A stretch of 44,217 bases of DNA from Microbacterium schleiferi (GTDB lineage Bacteria; Actinomycetota; Actinomycetes; Actinomycetales; Microbacteriaceae). The notes beneath the pieces are model-generated. The model was given only the letters and a program-made list of their open reading frames with translations, was not told the DNA's origin and ran no database searches. The first letter of the stretch is position 1. Each line of letters starts with the position of its first letter. The stretch covers positions 1 to 44,217 of the forward strand of contig NZ_JAJGNI010000015.1 of NCBI RefSeq assembly GCF_020781975.1, read 5' to 3'. Both the position numbers and the translations under genes were made by a program. Of the stretch, positions 18,789 to 29,042 are shown one piece after another.

Positions 18789-19741
18789 GCGCCCTCACCC
18801 CCGCGCAGGTCGAGGAACGTCTGTTCCAGATCTCCGACGGCTGGTGCGAACTCGGTCACCGGGATGCCGCGCTCGACCAGTCGGCGCAGCGCCCCGGCGG
18901 CGTCTTCGTCCGTCGCGAGCGCGATCAGCAGATCCGACCGGTCGATGCGCACCGCATCCGCCGACCATTCGAGCGCCGCGGCAACCGAGGCGGCGGCATC
19001 CGTCGGCTGGCCGAGGACCCGGATTCGCCAGTCGCGGGTGCGCCGCCCGGCGATCGCCGCGCCAGCCTCCACGGAGCTGCCCTCGAGAAGGAACACCGCA
19101 TCATCGATGACCTCCTCGAGCTCTGCGAGCACATGGCTGGACACGAGCACCGTGCGGCCCTCAGCGGCGAACCGGCGCAGCAGGTGCCGGAGCTCGACGC
19201 GGGCAGCAGGGTCGAGCCCCGATGCGGGTTCGTCGAGCAGGAGCACGCGCGGGTCGTGCACGAGCGCGCGCGCAAGCCCGAGACGTTGCTTCTGTCCGCG
19301 TGAGAGCACGCGAGCCGGCGCGGTGGCGAGCGAGGTCAGTTCGACGAGCTCGAGAAGCTCGTCCGCGCGCGCCCTGGCAGCATCCTTCGGAAGGTCGTGC
19401 AGTCGCCCCGTGACGATCAGCGTCTCCCGGGCGGACAGCGCCCCCCAGGTGCCCAGGGAGTCCGGCATCCAACCGAGGAGCGCACGCGCCGCGTGGGGCT
19501 GCTCGATCGGATCCACGTCACCGATGCGGATCGTGCCGGCGTCCGGAGTCAGCAGCGAGGCGAGCATGAGGAACAGTGTCGTCTTGCCCGAGCCGTTGGG
19601 GCCGACAAGACCCGTGACGGCTCCCGCGCGCGCACGCAACGAGACGTCGCGGACCGCCTCGACCCTGCCGAACGAGCGACGCAAACCGGTCGCGACAATG
19701 CCCGTCGCTACAGCTCCGGTCGGATCAGTGGCGGCATCCAT
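18785..19741 (-). CDS. ABC transporter ATP-binding protein (ABC-2 exporter)
   Basis: The 318-residue ATPase has Walker A GPNGSGKTTL, the signature LSRGQKQRLGLARAL (a variant of LSGGQ with Arg in place of the first Gly), Walker B VLLLDEPASGLDP and switch His VLVSSHVL. The 90-residue C-terminal extension (RRTRDWRIRVLGQPTDAAAS onward) matches the regulatory tails of CcmA/NatA-type ATPases. It is coupled to the permease by an ATGA overlap and lies 60 bases downstream of the first twin kinase. It drives export by the ABC-2 permease; the substrate is unknown. Confidence 0.9.
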   Translation of the reverse strand: MDAATDPTGAVATGIVATGLRRSFGRVEAVRDVSLRARAGAVTGLVGPNGSGKTTLFLMLASLLTPDAGTIRIGDVDPIEQPHAARALLGWMPDSLGTWGALSARETLIVTGRLHDLPKDAARARADELLELVELTSLATAPARVLSRGQKQRLGLARALVHDPRVLLLDEPASGLDPAARVELRHLLRRFAAEGRTVLVSSHVLAELEEVIDDAVFLLEGSSVEAGAAIAGRRTRDWRIRVLGQPTDAAASVAAALEWSADAVRIDRSDLLIALATDEDAAGALRRLVERGIPVTEFAPAVGDLEQTFLDLRGGEGA

Positions 19742-19801
19742 GGTGCCACCCTACGCGAGGCTTTCAGCGCCTCGCGGACCCCGACGGCACGATGGAAACC
19801 G

Positions 19802-21505
19802 TCAGCCCAGCGCGCCCGCGGCGGGACTCGCCGGCGGCAGGGTGAGGCGTGCACGGGTCCCGCCTGAAGGCCCGGGCTCGAGTTCGATCGAGATGCCGTT
19901 CGCATCGGCGAGGTTCCGCGCGATCGAGAGACCGAGCCCCACCCCCGGCACCGCCTGCTCACGGGCGAAGTCGGTGCGGTAGAACCGGTCGAACGCACGC
20001 CGCCGCTCACTGTCGCTCATGCCGACACCACTGTCTGTGATCTCGATCATCGGCCGATCCCGCTCGCGGCTGGCGTGCACCGCCACAGTGGCACCGCGGG
20101 GCGAAAGGAGCACGGCGTTTCGCAGAAGCTCCTCGATGATGCCGCCCAGACTGCGGGCATCCACGCTCGCGTTCTGCACGCCGTGATCGGTGAAGGCCAC
20201 GGTCACCTCGTGCTCACGGGCGAGGGACGAAAGGCGCTCGATCACGTCCCCGACGGTCAGGGCGACGCTCGTCGTGTTCGGGAGCGCGCGTACCGACGTA
20301 CGGTACGCCGAGAGCAGATGTTCGACGGTGGTGAACAGGCGCTGTGCGGCCGAATCCACCCGTTCGAGGCGGGCTGCCACCCGGGGAGAGACCTCCTCGG
20401 TCTGCGCCAGTTCCGTCTCTCCCATGAGCACGGTCAGCGGGGTTCGCAGTTCGTGGTTCACGGCATCCAGGAAGCGATCGCGCACCTCGATCGCCTCCAC
20501 GAGGTCGGTGACGTCGTGGGCGATGAGGACCGTGCCCAGGGGCTCACCGCCCCGGAAGATCGGCCTGGCCGAATAGCTCACCGCGACCTGGTCGGTGTCG
20601 CCGAGCCACGCGATGCGGCCGCGCACCTCGCCGCTGCGGGCGAGTGCCGTCACGGTCTGTGGCGAGGGGAACAGCGGCGTCCGGCGGTCTGCGGAGTAGA
20701 TCTTTCGACCGGCCAGCGCGGGTTCTCCGGTCAAGTCGATTCCGGCCAGTCGGGCCAGGCGATGGGCGGCGTCGTTCGCCGTGAGGACGCTCCCATCAGG
20801 GCCGAAGACCAGAACGGCGTTATCGGTGGCCTCCGAGACTGCCTGCAGGATGGCCGAAAGGCGCTCCCTCGCCTCGGCTGCTGCCTCCGAGGAAGCAAGG
20901 GCGGCCTCACGGTTGGCGACCTCGCGTCGAAGTTGATGACCGGTCCCGAACGCCGAGAGTGCGATGAGCGCAGCGAACGCGAGGAACAACCCGAACGCGA
21001 TCCACTCGGGCGCGGAGTCCGGCGCGCGACCCGCACTGATTGAAGGCATGAGGGGAATCGCCCCCGCGAGCAGGATGCCGACGACGATCGGGGGCAGCGA
21101 GAACCCCGCGCCGAGCCAGACCAGCGGGAAGACCATCATGAAGCCGATGCCGTCGACCACCTCGAGGGCATCGTTGCGGATCAGCGGGATACCGACGAGC
21201 GCCGCGAGAGGGATGAGCGCGATCCACCCCGTATGCGACTGCGGCTGCACCCGCGCCAGGATGCCGCTGGCGATCGCCCCGGCAAGGATGAGGCCGAGAC
21301 CGGCGAGCGCAGCCGGCGTGAGCACACCGTTGCCGTAGATCTGTGCGACTGCCGTGACCCCGACGGCGGCTGCGAGCAACGCGAGCTGTGTCCAGGGCTG
21401 GGTTCGCAGCGACAGCACGATGCGTGCCCCGGGGTCGGATGGCACGCGCGGGCCATCGGCGGTGAACAACCGTTCCCCCCCGCCGTGCCGCAGGCGACCA
21501 TCCAT
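19802..21505 (-). CDS. sensor histidine kinase, PAS-containing (twin kinase 1)
   Basis: The 567-residue kinase has about five or six N-terminal helices (about 33-190), a coiled-coil linker, a PAS domain (AVLVFGPDGSVLTANDAAHR to VLIAHDVTDLVE), HisKA with NHELRTPLT (His351) and HATPase_c with N-box ELLRNAVLL (Asn463), G1 DSGVGMS and G2 GVGLGLSIA. All catalytic motifs are present. It starts one base after the stop of its upstream paralogue as read; AAGGGG lies 10 bases before the ATG. No response regulator is encoded nearby, so its partner is elsewhere in the genome or unconventional. The downstream ABC-2 transporter and glycosidase-like genes suggest an envelope signal. Confidence 0.88.
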   Translation of the reverse strand: MDGRLRHGGGERLFTADGPRVPSDPGARIVLSLRTQPWTQLALLAAAVGVTAVAQIYGNGVLTPAALAGLGLILAGAIASGILARVQPQSHTGWIALIPLAALVGIPLIRNDALEVVDGIGFMMVFPLVWLGAGFSLPPIVVGILLAGAIPLMPSISAGRAPDSAPEWIAFGLFLAFAALIALSAFGTGHQLRREVANREAALASSEAAAEARERLSAILQAVSEATDNAVLVFGPDGSVLTANDAAHRLARLAGIDLTGEPALAGRKIYSADRRTPLFPSPQTVTALARSGEVRGRIAWLGDTDQVAVSYSARPIFRGGEPLGTVLIAHDVTDLVEAIEVRDRFLDAVNHELRTPLTVLMGETELAQTEEVSPRVAARLERVDSAAQRLFTTVEHLLSAYRTSVRALPNTTSVALTVGDVIERLSSLAREHEVTVAFTDHGVQNASVDARSLGGIIEELLRNAVLLSPRGATVAVHASRERDRPMIEITDSGVGMSDSERRRAFDRFYRTDFAREQAVPGVGLGLSIARNLADANGISIELEPGPSGGTRARLTLPPASPAAGALG

Positions 21506-21506
21506 G

Positions 21507-23219
21507 TCAGCTCACCCCTTGCGCACGGATCTCCGTCGAATCGTCACGCGTCATCCGACTCCTCGGCGGCGGCAGTGATCGGGTCAGCCGTGGCGCGCGG
21601 AAGCACGAGGCGCGCGAGAGTCCCCCGCCTACTGCGGGGAGCAACTCGACACCGATACCGGCCTGGTCGGCGAGTTTCTTCGCTATCGACAGGCCCACCC
21701 CGGCGCCCGGTATCGCGTTGTCACGCGCATAGTCGGATCGGTAGAACCTCTCGAACGCACGACGGCGCTCCGTCTCTGTCATCCCGACGCCGGTATCGCG
21801 GATCTCGACGACGGGACGACTGTCACCCAGAACGTCGGTGCTGACGACGACTTCGCCGCCGGCCGGTGTGAACCGAATCGCGTGGACGAGGATCTCCGTC
21901 AAGATGGCGCGGAACGCGCGCGTGTCGACGTGCGAGTGGCCGACAGCCCGATTACTCACGTGCAGCGTGACACCGCACTCGTCGGCAAGGGGGCGATGGG
22001 TGGCGACGGTGTCGCCTGTGATGATCGCAACCTCGGCAGTGTCCCGCAGCATCGCCACCGACTCGCGGCCTGCAGCGGTCAGGTGTTCCACCGTCGTGAG
22101 CAGACGACTCGCTGCGGCGTCTATCGCCGCGAGGCGGCTCGCGACCGACTCAGGGACATCGCTCATGAGGGCGAGATCGGTCTCACCGAGCAGAACGGTC
22201 AGCGGCGTTCGCAGCTCGTGCCCGACGGAGTCGAGGAAGCGATTGCGCACCTCGATGCCCTCCACCAGTTCGGTGACGTCGTGGGCGATGATGGCCGCGC
22301 CGACGAGCTCACCCTCCGTGGCGATCGGGAACATCCGGTAATGCACCGCGACCTGATCGCCGGGCGCCCCCAGCCACGCGACGTGTTCGATCGTGAACAT
22401 CCGATCGATGATGGTCTTCACCGCCTCATCGGGGAAGGTCACGGGGCTGAGGCGATCGGCAGCGAACACGCGGTGATCACCCAATCCCGGTCGGCGGAAG
22501 TCGAGCCTCGCCTGCCATGCCAGGCGTCGTGCCGTCGCGTTGATCCGCAGGAGCGCACCGGCACGGTCGAAGACGGCCACGGCATCTTCGGTCCCCTCCT
22601 CGATAGCGGTCATCGTCGCGACATCCGCAGCCCGCGCCCGGGACTCCTCCCGCAGCCGCTCCATCGTCGCGTCGGTCGCACGCTGGTTCTCACGCAGCTG
22701 CCGACCGACGACGTAGGCAGACGTCGCGAACACCGCCATGACGATGGGTGCCAACACGAACGGAACCCAGTCCACAGCCTCTTGCGGCCAGGAGTCGGTC
22801 GCCAGCGCGTGGGATGCGGGGGCGGATGCCGACACGAGCACACCGATCACGATCGACACCGGATCGAAGGCGACCGCCAACCAGCTCAGTGGGAGGATCA
22901 CCAGGGCACTGGCCAGCTGCAGTTCGTGAGACAGCGGTGCGGCGATGACGGCGATGGCGACGATGTCGATCAACGGAACAACCGCGAGCCACCGGGTGTC
23001 GACGGAGGTCTCGCGCCGTTCAACCCAAAACACGACGATGGTCCCACCGATGAGGGCCGCGAGAGAGATCGCTACGGGAACAACCAACGGGGACCCATCG
23101 ACGACGACTCCGGCGACGAGCGTCACCGTGGATATCAGGACGATCGCCACCTGTGCCCACGGCTGCACACGGAGTGTATCCGCGTGCGTCCCGGCCACCG
23201 CAATCACCCCCCGCGGCAC
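21507..23219 (-). CDS. sensor histidine kinase paralogue (twin kinase 2), frameshifted end, N-box altered
   Basis: It has the same layout as its neighbour: membrane domain, PAS (AVAVFDRAGALLRINATAR), HisKA GHELRTPLT (His334) and HATPase_c. The N-box reads EILVHAIRFTPAGG, so the Mg-coordinating Asn is replaced by His446. G1 (DTGVGMT) and the ATP lid (GAGVGLSIA) are intact. As read, the C-terminus turns into SRASCFRAPRLTRSLPPP. Adding one G to the GGGGG run (CCCCC at 21622-21626) gives GGGTLARLVLPRATADP, the normal family end, with a stop at 21544. The GTG start at 23219 has no clear Shine-Dalgarno, and another in-frame GTG lies just inside. It may act with twin kinase 1. Confidence 0.82.
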   Translation of the reverse strand: MPRGVIAVAGTHADTLRVQPWAQVAIVLISTVTLVAGVVVDGSPLVVPVAISLAALIGGTIVVFWVERRETSVDTRWLAVVPLIDIVAIAVIAAPLSHELQLASALVILPLSWLAVAFDPVSIVIGVLVSASAPASHALATDSWPQEAVDWVPFVLAPIVMAVFATSAYVVGRQLRENQRATDATMERLREESRARAADVATMTAIEEGTEDAVAVFDRAGALLRINATARRLAWQARLDFRRPGLGDHRVFAADRLSPVTFPDEAVKTIIDRMFTIEHVAWLGAPGDQVAVHYRMFPIATEGELVGAAIIAHDVTELVEGIEVRNRFLDSVGHELRTPLTVLLGETDLALMSDVPESVASRLAAIDAAASRLLTTVEHLTAAGRESVAMLRDTAEVAIITGDTVATHRPLADECGVTLHVSNRAVGHSHVDTRAFRAILTEILVHAIRFTPAGGEVVVSTDVLGDSRPVVEIRDTGVGMTETERRRAFERFYRSDYARDNAIPGAGVGLSIAKKLADQAGIGVELLPAVGGGLSRASCFRAPRLTRSLPPPRSRMTRDDSTEIRAQGVS

Positions 23220-23272
23220 CCCGCGGTGCCGCCGCTACCGTGGGTTTAGGCTCCCGCGCCGTACCCGGAGTG

Positions 23273-24280
23273 TCAACCCCCCTCGCCGATCGGTTCGGTG
23301 CCGAACACTTCGACGCCGAGGTCGGCATGATCGACGAAGACACCGTCAAGACCCGCCCGCGCGAGCACTGCCCATTCGCTGCGCCAGTCGCCGTAGTCCG
23401 CGAGATCGCCCGTACGGAACGGGGGCAGGAGGAACGCGTTCTCGGGACGACACGTCCAGGTGAAGACAGCCAGCCCCCGCTCGTGCGCCCGGGCGACCAC
23501 AGGTGCCGGACCCGTCGCGCGACCCCCGGCATCCGGCGCGAGGATGACGGTCTTGTCGGGGCTGATCCCGTCGACATGGGCGGCGAGGACATCCAATCCC
23601 TCGGGCGTCATCCATTCGGTGTAGCTCCGCGAGGTCGGGTCCGTGAGCTGATCGGCGGGGATGCCGCCCGCTTCGAGCAGGAACACCAGTTCGGCGTGCG
23701 TCCCGCGCTCGCGCAGTCGGCGAAGGATCGTCAGTTCGAACGACTCGATCACGACCCGACGACCCTTCCATCCCGTCGAGGCGAGCTCGGTGTCCAGAAG
23801 CGCTGCCATGTCGTGGCCGCACTCCTCGAAGTAGGACGCGTGCTTGACCTCGATCACCGGGATGACCTCCCGACCGCGAGCGCGATGGTCATCGAGCAGC
23901 GCAAGCAGGTCACGAAGACGCAACGGAGGCTCCCGGTCGTCGAAGGAGGCGCTTCCCGGACGGATGCCGGGAATCCGCTCCCGGCATCGGAGGGTCGCAA
24001 GCTCGTCCCAGGTGAAGTCCTCGGCGAACCATCCCACGTGGTCGAGTCCATCGATGCGTTTGGTCGTGCGGCGCTGCGCGAACTCCGGATGATCTGCGAC
24101 ATCGGTCGACGTCGACAGTTCGTTCTCGTGGCGGATGACGAGGATCCCGTCGTTCGAGACGACGATGTCGGGTTCCACGGCATCCACGCCCATCTCGATC
24201 GCCAGCTCATAGGAGCCGCGCGTGTGTTCGGGGCGGTAGCCGGGCGCACCGCGGTGGCCGATGATGAGGGGCCTGCTCAC
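23273..24280 (-). CDS. glycerophosphodiester phosphodiesterase
   Basis: The 335-residue protein is a GDPD-family TIM barrel that cleaves glycerophosphodiesters to sn-glycerol 3-phosphate and an alcohol. The N-terminal catalytic motif IGHRGAPGYRPEHT, the metal-binding VEPDIVVSNDG and the following IRHENEL are all present, as is the later VIEVKHA. No signal peptide is visible, so it is probably cytoplasmic. The GTG start lies 6 bases after a TAGCCT sequence, a pattern seen with leaderless transcripts. It is divergent from the Bax-inhibitor gene and 53 bases ahead of the twin kinases. The product feeds the glp pathway encoded in this window, though there is no operon link. Confidence 0.92.
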   Translation of the reverse strand: MSRPLIIGHRGAPGYRPEHTRGSYELAIEMGVDAVEPDIVVSNDGILVIRHENELSTSTDVADHPEFAQRRTTKRIDGLDHVGWFAEDFTWDELATLRCRERIPGIRPGSASFDDREPPLRLRDLLALLDDHRARGREVIPVIEVKHASYFEECGHDMAALLDTELASTGWKGRRVVIESFELTILRRLRERGTHAELVFLLEAGGIPADQLTDPTSRSYTEWMTPEGLDVLAAHVDGISPDKTVILAPDAGGRATGPAPVVARAHERGLAVFTWTCRPENAFLLPPFRTGDLADYGDWRSEWAVLARAGLDGVFVDHADLGVEVFGTEPIGEGG

Positions 24281-24357
24281 GCGCTCAGGCTAGTCGTTCA
24301 TAGCGGCTTCACAGCGGTCGCCGGTCATACGAGCGCACCCATCCGATACCCTTGATC

Positions 24358-24377
24358 AACAGCAGACGGCTGTTTTT
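24358..24377 (+). other. small hairpin with T-tract in the BI-1 leader
   Basis: Arms AACAGC and GCTGTT enclose AGACG and are followed by further T residues. It lies 24 bases before the GTG start at 24401 and about 80 bases after the divergent GDPD start. It could be a leader attenuator or part of the promoter region; TACCCT at 24347-24352 is a possible -10 just ahead of it. Confidence 0.3.
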
Positions 24378-24400
24378 CACGAACTTTGGAGTGTGAACTC

Positions 24401-25333
24401 GTGGCGGCTGGAAACAACCCCGCATTCAACAACCCCGCGTTCCAGGAGCAAGGCGCGGGCCGCGCTTACCCGACGAGCGGCCAGCCCGGTTTCGGCGCGC
24501 AGACGCAGTACGCATCCACCCAGGCAGCGGCGACGGATGCCGCGGTGAACGCGCAGCTCGAGGGTGCCTACGCGGCCCCGTCGGCCGGCGCGATCGAGAC
24601 CGGACGGATGACGGTCGAAGACACCGTCATCAAGACGATCGGCCTGTTCGCCATCCTGCTGGCGACCGCGGCTGTCGGCTGGATCTGGTCGATGGCGACT
24701 GTCGACCCTGCGGTGCCGACCAGCATGCCGTCGATGGCCCCGTGGCTCATCGGCGCGCTCGGCGGTTTCGTCCTCGCGATGGTCGTGATCTTCACCTCCC
24801 GCAAGAAGATCCGCCCCGCGCTCATCTGGGCATACGCGGCCTTCGAGGGGCTCTTCGTCGGTGCGATCTCGGCGTTCTTCGAGTTCATCTGGGAAGGCAT
24901 CGTCCTCCAGGCTTCGCTCGCGACGCTGGCCGTGGTCGGCGTGACACTCGCCCTCTTCGCCAGCGGCAAGGTGCGTGCATCCAAGAAGGCGACGAAGGTC
25001 TTCATGGTCGCGATGATCGGATACCTGGTCTTCTCGCTCGTGAACGTCATCATGATGATGTTCGGCGCGTTCAGCGGCCCCGACAGCGGCGGACCCTTTG
25101 GTTTGTACAGCCAGCCCGTGTTCGGCATCCCGCTGGGCCTCATCATCGGCATCCTGGTTGTCATCATGGCGGCATACTCGCTCGTGCTCGACTTCGACTC
25201 GATCCAGCAGGGTGTGCGCAACGGCGCCCCGCGCCAGTACGCGTGGCTCGGCGCCTTCGGCATCATGGTCACCGTCGTGTGGCTGTACGTCGAGATCCTG
25301 CGAATCCTCGCGATCCTGCGCGGCAGCAACTGA
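24401..25333 (+). CDS. Bax inhibitor-1/YccA family membrane protein
   Basis: The 310-residue protein has a hydrophilic N-terminal tail with the Asn-Pro repeats NNPAFNNPAF seen in actinobacterial YccA-type proteins, followed by seven membrane helices and the family segment near the end (SLVLDFDSIQQGVRNGAP). The conserved Asp pair of the BI-1 calcium/pH site lies in VLDFDSI. GTG 24401 is chosen because GGAG lies 10 bases upstream; the frame is open from a TTG at 24386. It is a single-gene unit closed by a strong hairpin at 25351-25382. BI-1 proteins are linked to membrane-stress and ion homeostasis; the role here is not known. Confidence 0.9.
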   Translation: MAAGNNPAFNNPAFQEQGAGRAYPTSGQPGFGAQTQYASTQAAATDAAVNAQLEGAYAAPSAGAIETGRMTVEDTVIKTIGLFAILLATAAVGWIWSMATVDPAVPTSMPSMAPWLIGALGGFVLAMVVIFTSRKKIRPALIWAYAAFEGLFVGAISAFFEFIWEGIVLQASLATLAVVGVTLALFASGKVRASKKATKVFMVAMIGYLVFSLVNVIMMMFGAFSGPDSGGPFGLYSQPVFGIPLGLIIGILVVIMAAYSLVLDFDSIQQGVRNGAPRQYAWLGAFGIMVTVVWLYVEILRILAILRGSN

Positions 25334-25350
25334 CGCACTGATCCGCTGAT

Positions 25351-25382
25351 GGGCCGCCCCACTCCTCGGAGTCGGGCGGCCC
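25351..25382. terminator. strong bidirectional hairpin terminator
   Basis: Perfect 9-base arms GGGCCGCCC (25351-25359) and GGGCGGCCC (25374-25382) enclose a further stem ACTCC/GGAGT with a two-base apex. It lies between the convergent Bax-inhibitor gene and the glycosyltransferase and suits both. The T run on the plus side is short. Confidence 0.8.
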
Positions 25383-25418
25383 TTCTGCATCCGAGTGCCC
25401 GCGGGGCGCGGGCGGGTG

Positions 25419-26837
25419 TCAACGGCTGACGGGATCAGCGAGGGCGGCGCGAACGGCCGTACCGAGTGCACGCATGGATGCCGCGGCGTCCATCGCCGCG
25501 GCAGCTGCTCGTCCCGAGGCCGAAAGCTCCGCACGGCGCTCGCTATGCGAGAGCACGTCAATGAGCGCTGCGGCGAGGGCGTCAATGTCGCCATCGGGGA
25601 CGAGCACCCCGCCCCCGTCCGCGAGGGTGTCGCGGGGCCCGTAGGGCATGTCGTACGCGACGACGGGCACGCCTGCAGCCAGCGCCTCGAGCACCACCAG
25701 CGGCTGTCCCTCGTTCGTGCTGGCGAGCACAAGCGCATCGGCGGATGCCCACGCCTGCGTCTCAGGATCGGCGACGTGGCCGATCCACTTGACAGCATCC
25801 TCAACGCCCAGCTCGGTCGCGAGAGCGCGCAGTTCGGCGCCCGAAGCGCCGTCGCCGTACACGAATAGGTGCGCGGCAGGCACCGCGGCACGAACCGCAG
25901 GAAGCGCCCGCAGCACATGATCGACACGCTTCCGAGGAATGAGCGAGTTCAGGATGACGATGCGACCAGAAACAGGATCGCTCGGCGCCGACACGACCGG
26001 CGCAGGATGCGGCACGACGAACGATCGCAGCCGCTGCGCGCCGAAGCGGCGCTCGACGTCGTCGCGTTGTGAGGGCGTGAGCCACAGCACACCGTCGAAC
26101 CGGTCGGCGATTTCGAACCACCGCTCCCACGCGGCATCCATCGGCGAGTCCCATCGGAACGGAGAGAGCACATGGCAGGCGTGCGTCGTGTGCAGCACGC
26201 GGATGCCGGCATCCAGCGGCGGATCCCCTGCGGTTACCAGGGTCTCCCCGATCTGCCGCGCCTCGCACAGCACCACCGGCACTCGATATTGGCCTGGGGT
26301 GGCTTCGGCCGCGACTACGTTCACCCAGGCACGGTAAAGACCGCCGAACCCCGGCAGCCATCCGATCACGGCGCCCTTGTCGTAGACCCGAACCGGAGCG
26401 TCAGTCAGGTGCCACGCGGCGTCACCACTCACAACCGGCAGGTCGAGCACCGGCGCGCCCGAGTCATCGACGATCGGCCGTGTCGGCCACGGGGATGACG
26501 GCACCGGCCCCGGAATCGCCGCGCGCCGCAGCCACGACGGATTGGAGCGTGCATCGTCGAAGAGATTTCGAAGCCTCTCCCGGCTTCCCAGGAGGCCCCG
26601 GCTCACCCACTCGGCTCGATGAGCGTCGTGGTCGGCGGTCTCACCGGGGTCGACGGTCAGGAGCGTGACGTCAGCGCCTGCCGCGGCCATGTCGATGGCC
26701 CGCCGGAGCACCGAAATCGTGAAACCACCGTCGCGGTCAGGAACGAGCCGGGACGCGAGAATCAGGTACCGCGCCGCCGGCAATACACCGCCGCCGGGGG
26801 CTACTCCCACTCGCCCGCTCCCGCGGTCGAGTTCCAC
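25419..26837 (-). CDS. glycosyltransferase, GT-B fold (group 1, TagE-like)
   Basis: The 472-residue protein has a C-terminal group 1 (GT4-like) domain: ILNSLIPRKRVDHVLRAL, VYGDGASGAELRALA, VKWIGHVAD and the nucleotide-sugar site STNEGQPLVVLEALAAGVPV. The segment YDMPYGPRDTLADGGG matches the poly(glycerol-phosphate) glucosyltransferase (TagE) subgroup, which decorates wall teichoic acids. The N-terminal half starts with RYLILASRLVPDRDGG. GTG 26837 is chosen because GGAGG lies six bases upstream; an earlier start would overlap guaA. It is the last gene of the guaB3-SURF1-DUF3817-guaA strand. The acceptor is not known; a surface glycopolymer is inferred. Confidence 0.85.
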   Translation of the reverse strand: MELDRGSGRVGVAPGGGVLPAARYLILASRLVPDRDGGFTISVLRRAIDMAAAGADVTLLTVDPGETADHDAHRAEWVSRGLLGSRERLRNLFDDARSNPSWLRRAAIPGPVPSSPWPTRPIVDDSGAPVLDLPVVSGDAAWHLTDAPVRVYDKGAVIGWLPGFGGLYRAWVNVVAAEATPGQYRVPVVLCEARQIGETLVTAGDPPLDAGIRVLHTTHACHVLSPFRWDSPMDAAWERWFEIADRFDGVLWLTPSQRDDVERRFGAQRLRSFVVPHPAPVVSAPSDPVSGRIVILNSLIPRKRVDHVLRALPAVRAAVPAAHLFVYGDGASGAELRALATELGVEDAVKWIGHVADPETQAWASADALVLASTNEGQPLVVLEALAAGVPVVAYDMPYGPRDTLADGGGVLVPDGDIDALAAALIDVLSHSERRAELSASGRAAAAAMDAAASMRALGTAVRAALADPVSR

Positions 26838-26871
26838 ACAGCACCTCCGTCGAGCGGGAACGCCGCAAGCG

Positions 26872-28455
<1,584 letters not shown>

Positions 28456-28472
28456 CGGATGCTTTCGGTCGG

Positions 28473-28493
28473 CGCCCCTGGAACCCAGGAGCG
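28473..28493 (-). other. hairpin upstream of guaA
   Basis: CGCCCCTGG and CCAGGAGCG pair with a single mismatch around an AAC apex, 18 bases upstream of the guaA GTG. It could modulate guaA expression within the operon or mark an RNA-processing site. It lacks a T run and does not match a purine riboswitch. Confidence 0.35.
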
Positions 28494-28523
28494 AAGGTCA
28501 GGACACTGTGGGGTTCTGGCGGG

Positions 28524-29033
28524 TCAAGCTGGAGTGTTCGGCGAGATCGTGGTATCGGACTCGCGCGCAGCAAGGTACGTCTTGACCTCACGGGCGACCC
28601 GTGCCTCCATGAAGAACGACAGGAACGGGACGATTCCGCCCAGCGCGAGGGCGATGAACCGACCGAACCGCCACCGCATCAGGCTCCAGATGCGGAAGCA
28701 CGCGAAGAGGTACACGACGTAGAACCAGCCGTGGCCGACGAGGATAGACAGCGACACGTTGACACCGTCGCCCGCCGACTCGAGGTCGCAGCCCAGACCC
28801 CCGGGAACGAAAAGCGAGTACCACTCGCATCCGGGGCCGACCAGCACCGGCGCGAACCAGAGGAAACCACCGGAGCCACCCGCGAACAGTTCGACGTGCA
28901 GCGGCGAGTACTTGAGGATCATCTCGGCCAGCAGCAGGAGCAGCATGACACCGGTGATGATCGAGGCGACCTGGTAGAAGGTCAAGGCTCCGCGAATGGC
29001 CGGGAAAGACGACGGTTTCGGCTCACGGGGCAT
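28524..29033 (-). CDS. DUF3817 integral membrane protein
   Basis: The 169-residue protein has helices at about 14-40 (ALTFYQVASIITGVMLLLLL), near 92-110 and near 118-142, and the family pattern GHGWFYVVYLFACFRIWSLM followed by ALGGIVPFLSFFMEARVARE. DUF3817 is an uncharacterised family; it is related to the membrane segments found next to SURF1 and COX-assembly genes in actinobacteria. It begins 9 bases after the SURF1 stop, so it is probably in one transcription unit. A role linked to respiratory-complex assembly is inferred only from gene order. Confidence 0.85.
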   Translation of the reverse strand: MPREPKPSSFPAIRGALTFYQVASIITGVMLLLLLAEMILKYSPLHVELFAGGSGGFLWFAPVLVGPGCEWYSLFVPGGLGCDLESAGDGVNVSLSILVGHGWFYVVYLFACFRIWSLMRWRFGRFIALALGGIVPFLSFFMEARVAREVKTYLAARESDTTISPNTPA

Positions 29034-29042
29034 GGGCCCATT

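Noticed and set aside
24358..24377. Intrinsic terminator for the GDPD or BI-1 gene
   Set aside because: The hairpin with T-tract lies upstream of the BI-1 start and points into it, so it cannot end that gene; an attenuator role is kept only as a possibility.
28456..28523. Purine riboswitch upstream of guaA
   Set aside because: Only a single hairpin is present; the three-way junction and conserved loop bases of a purine riboswitch are not seen.
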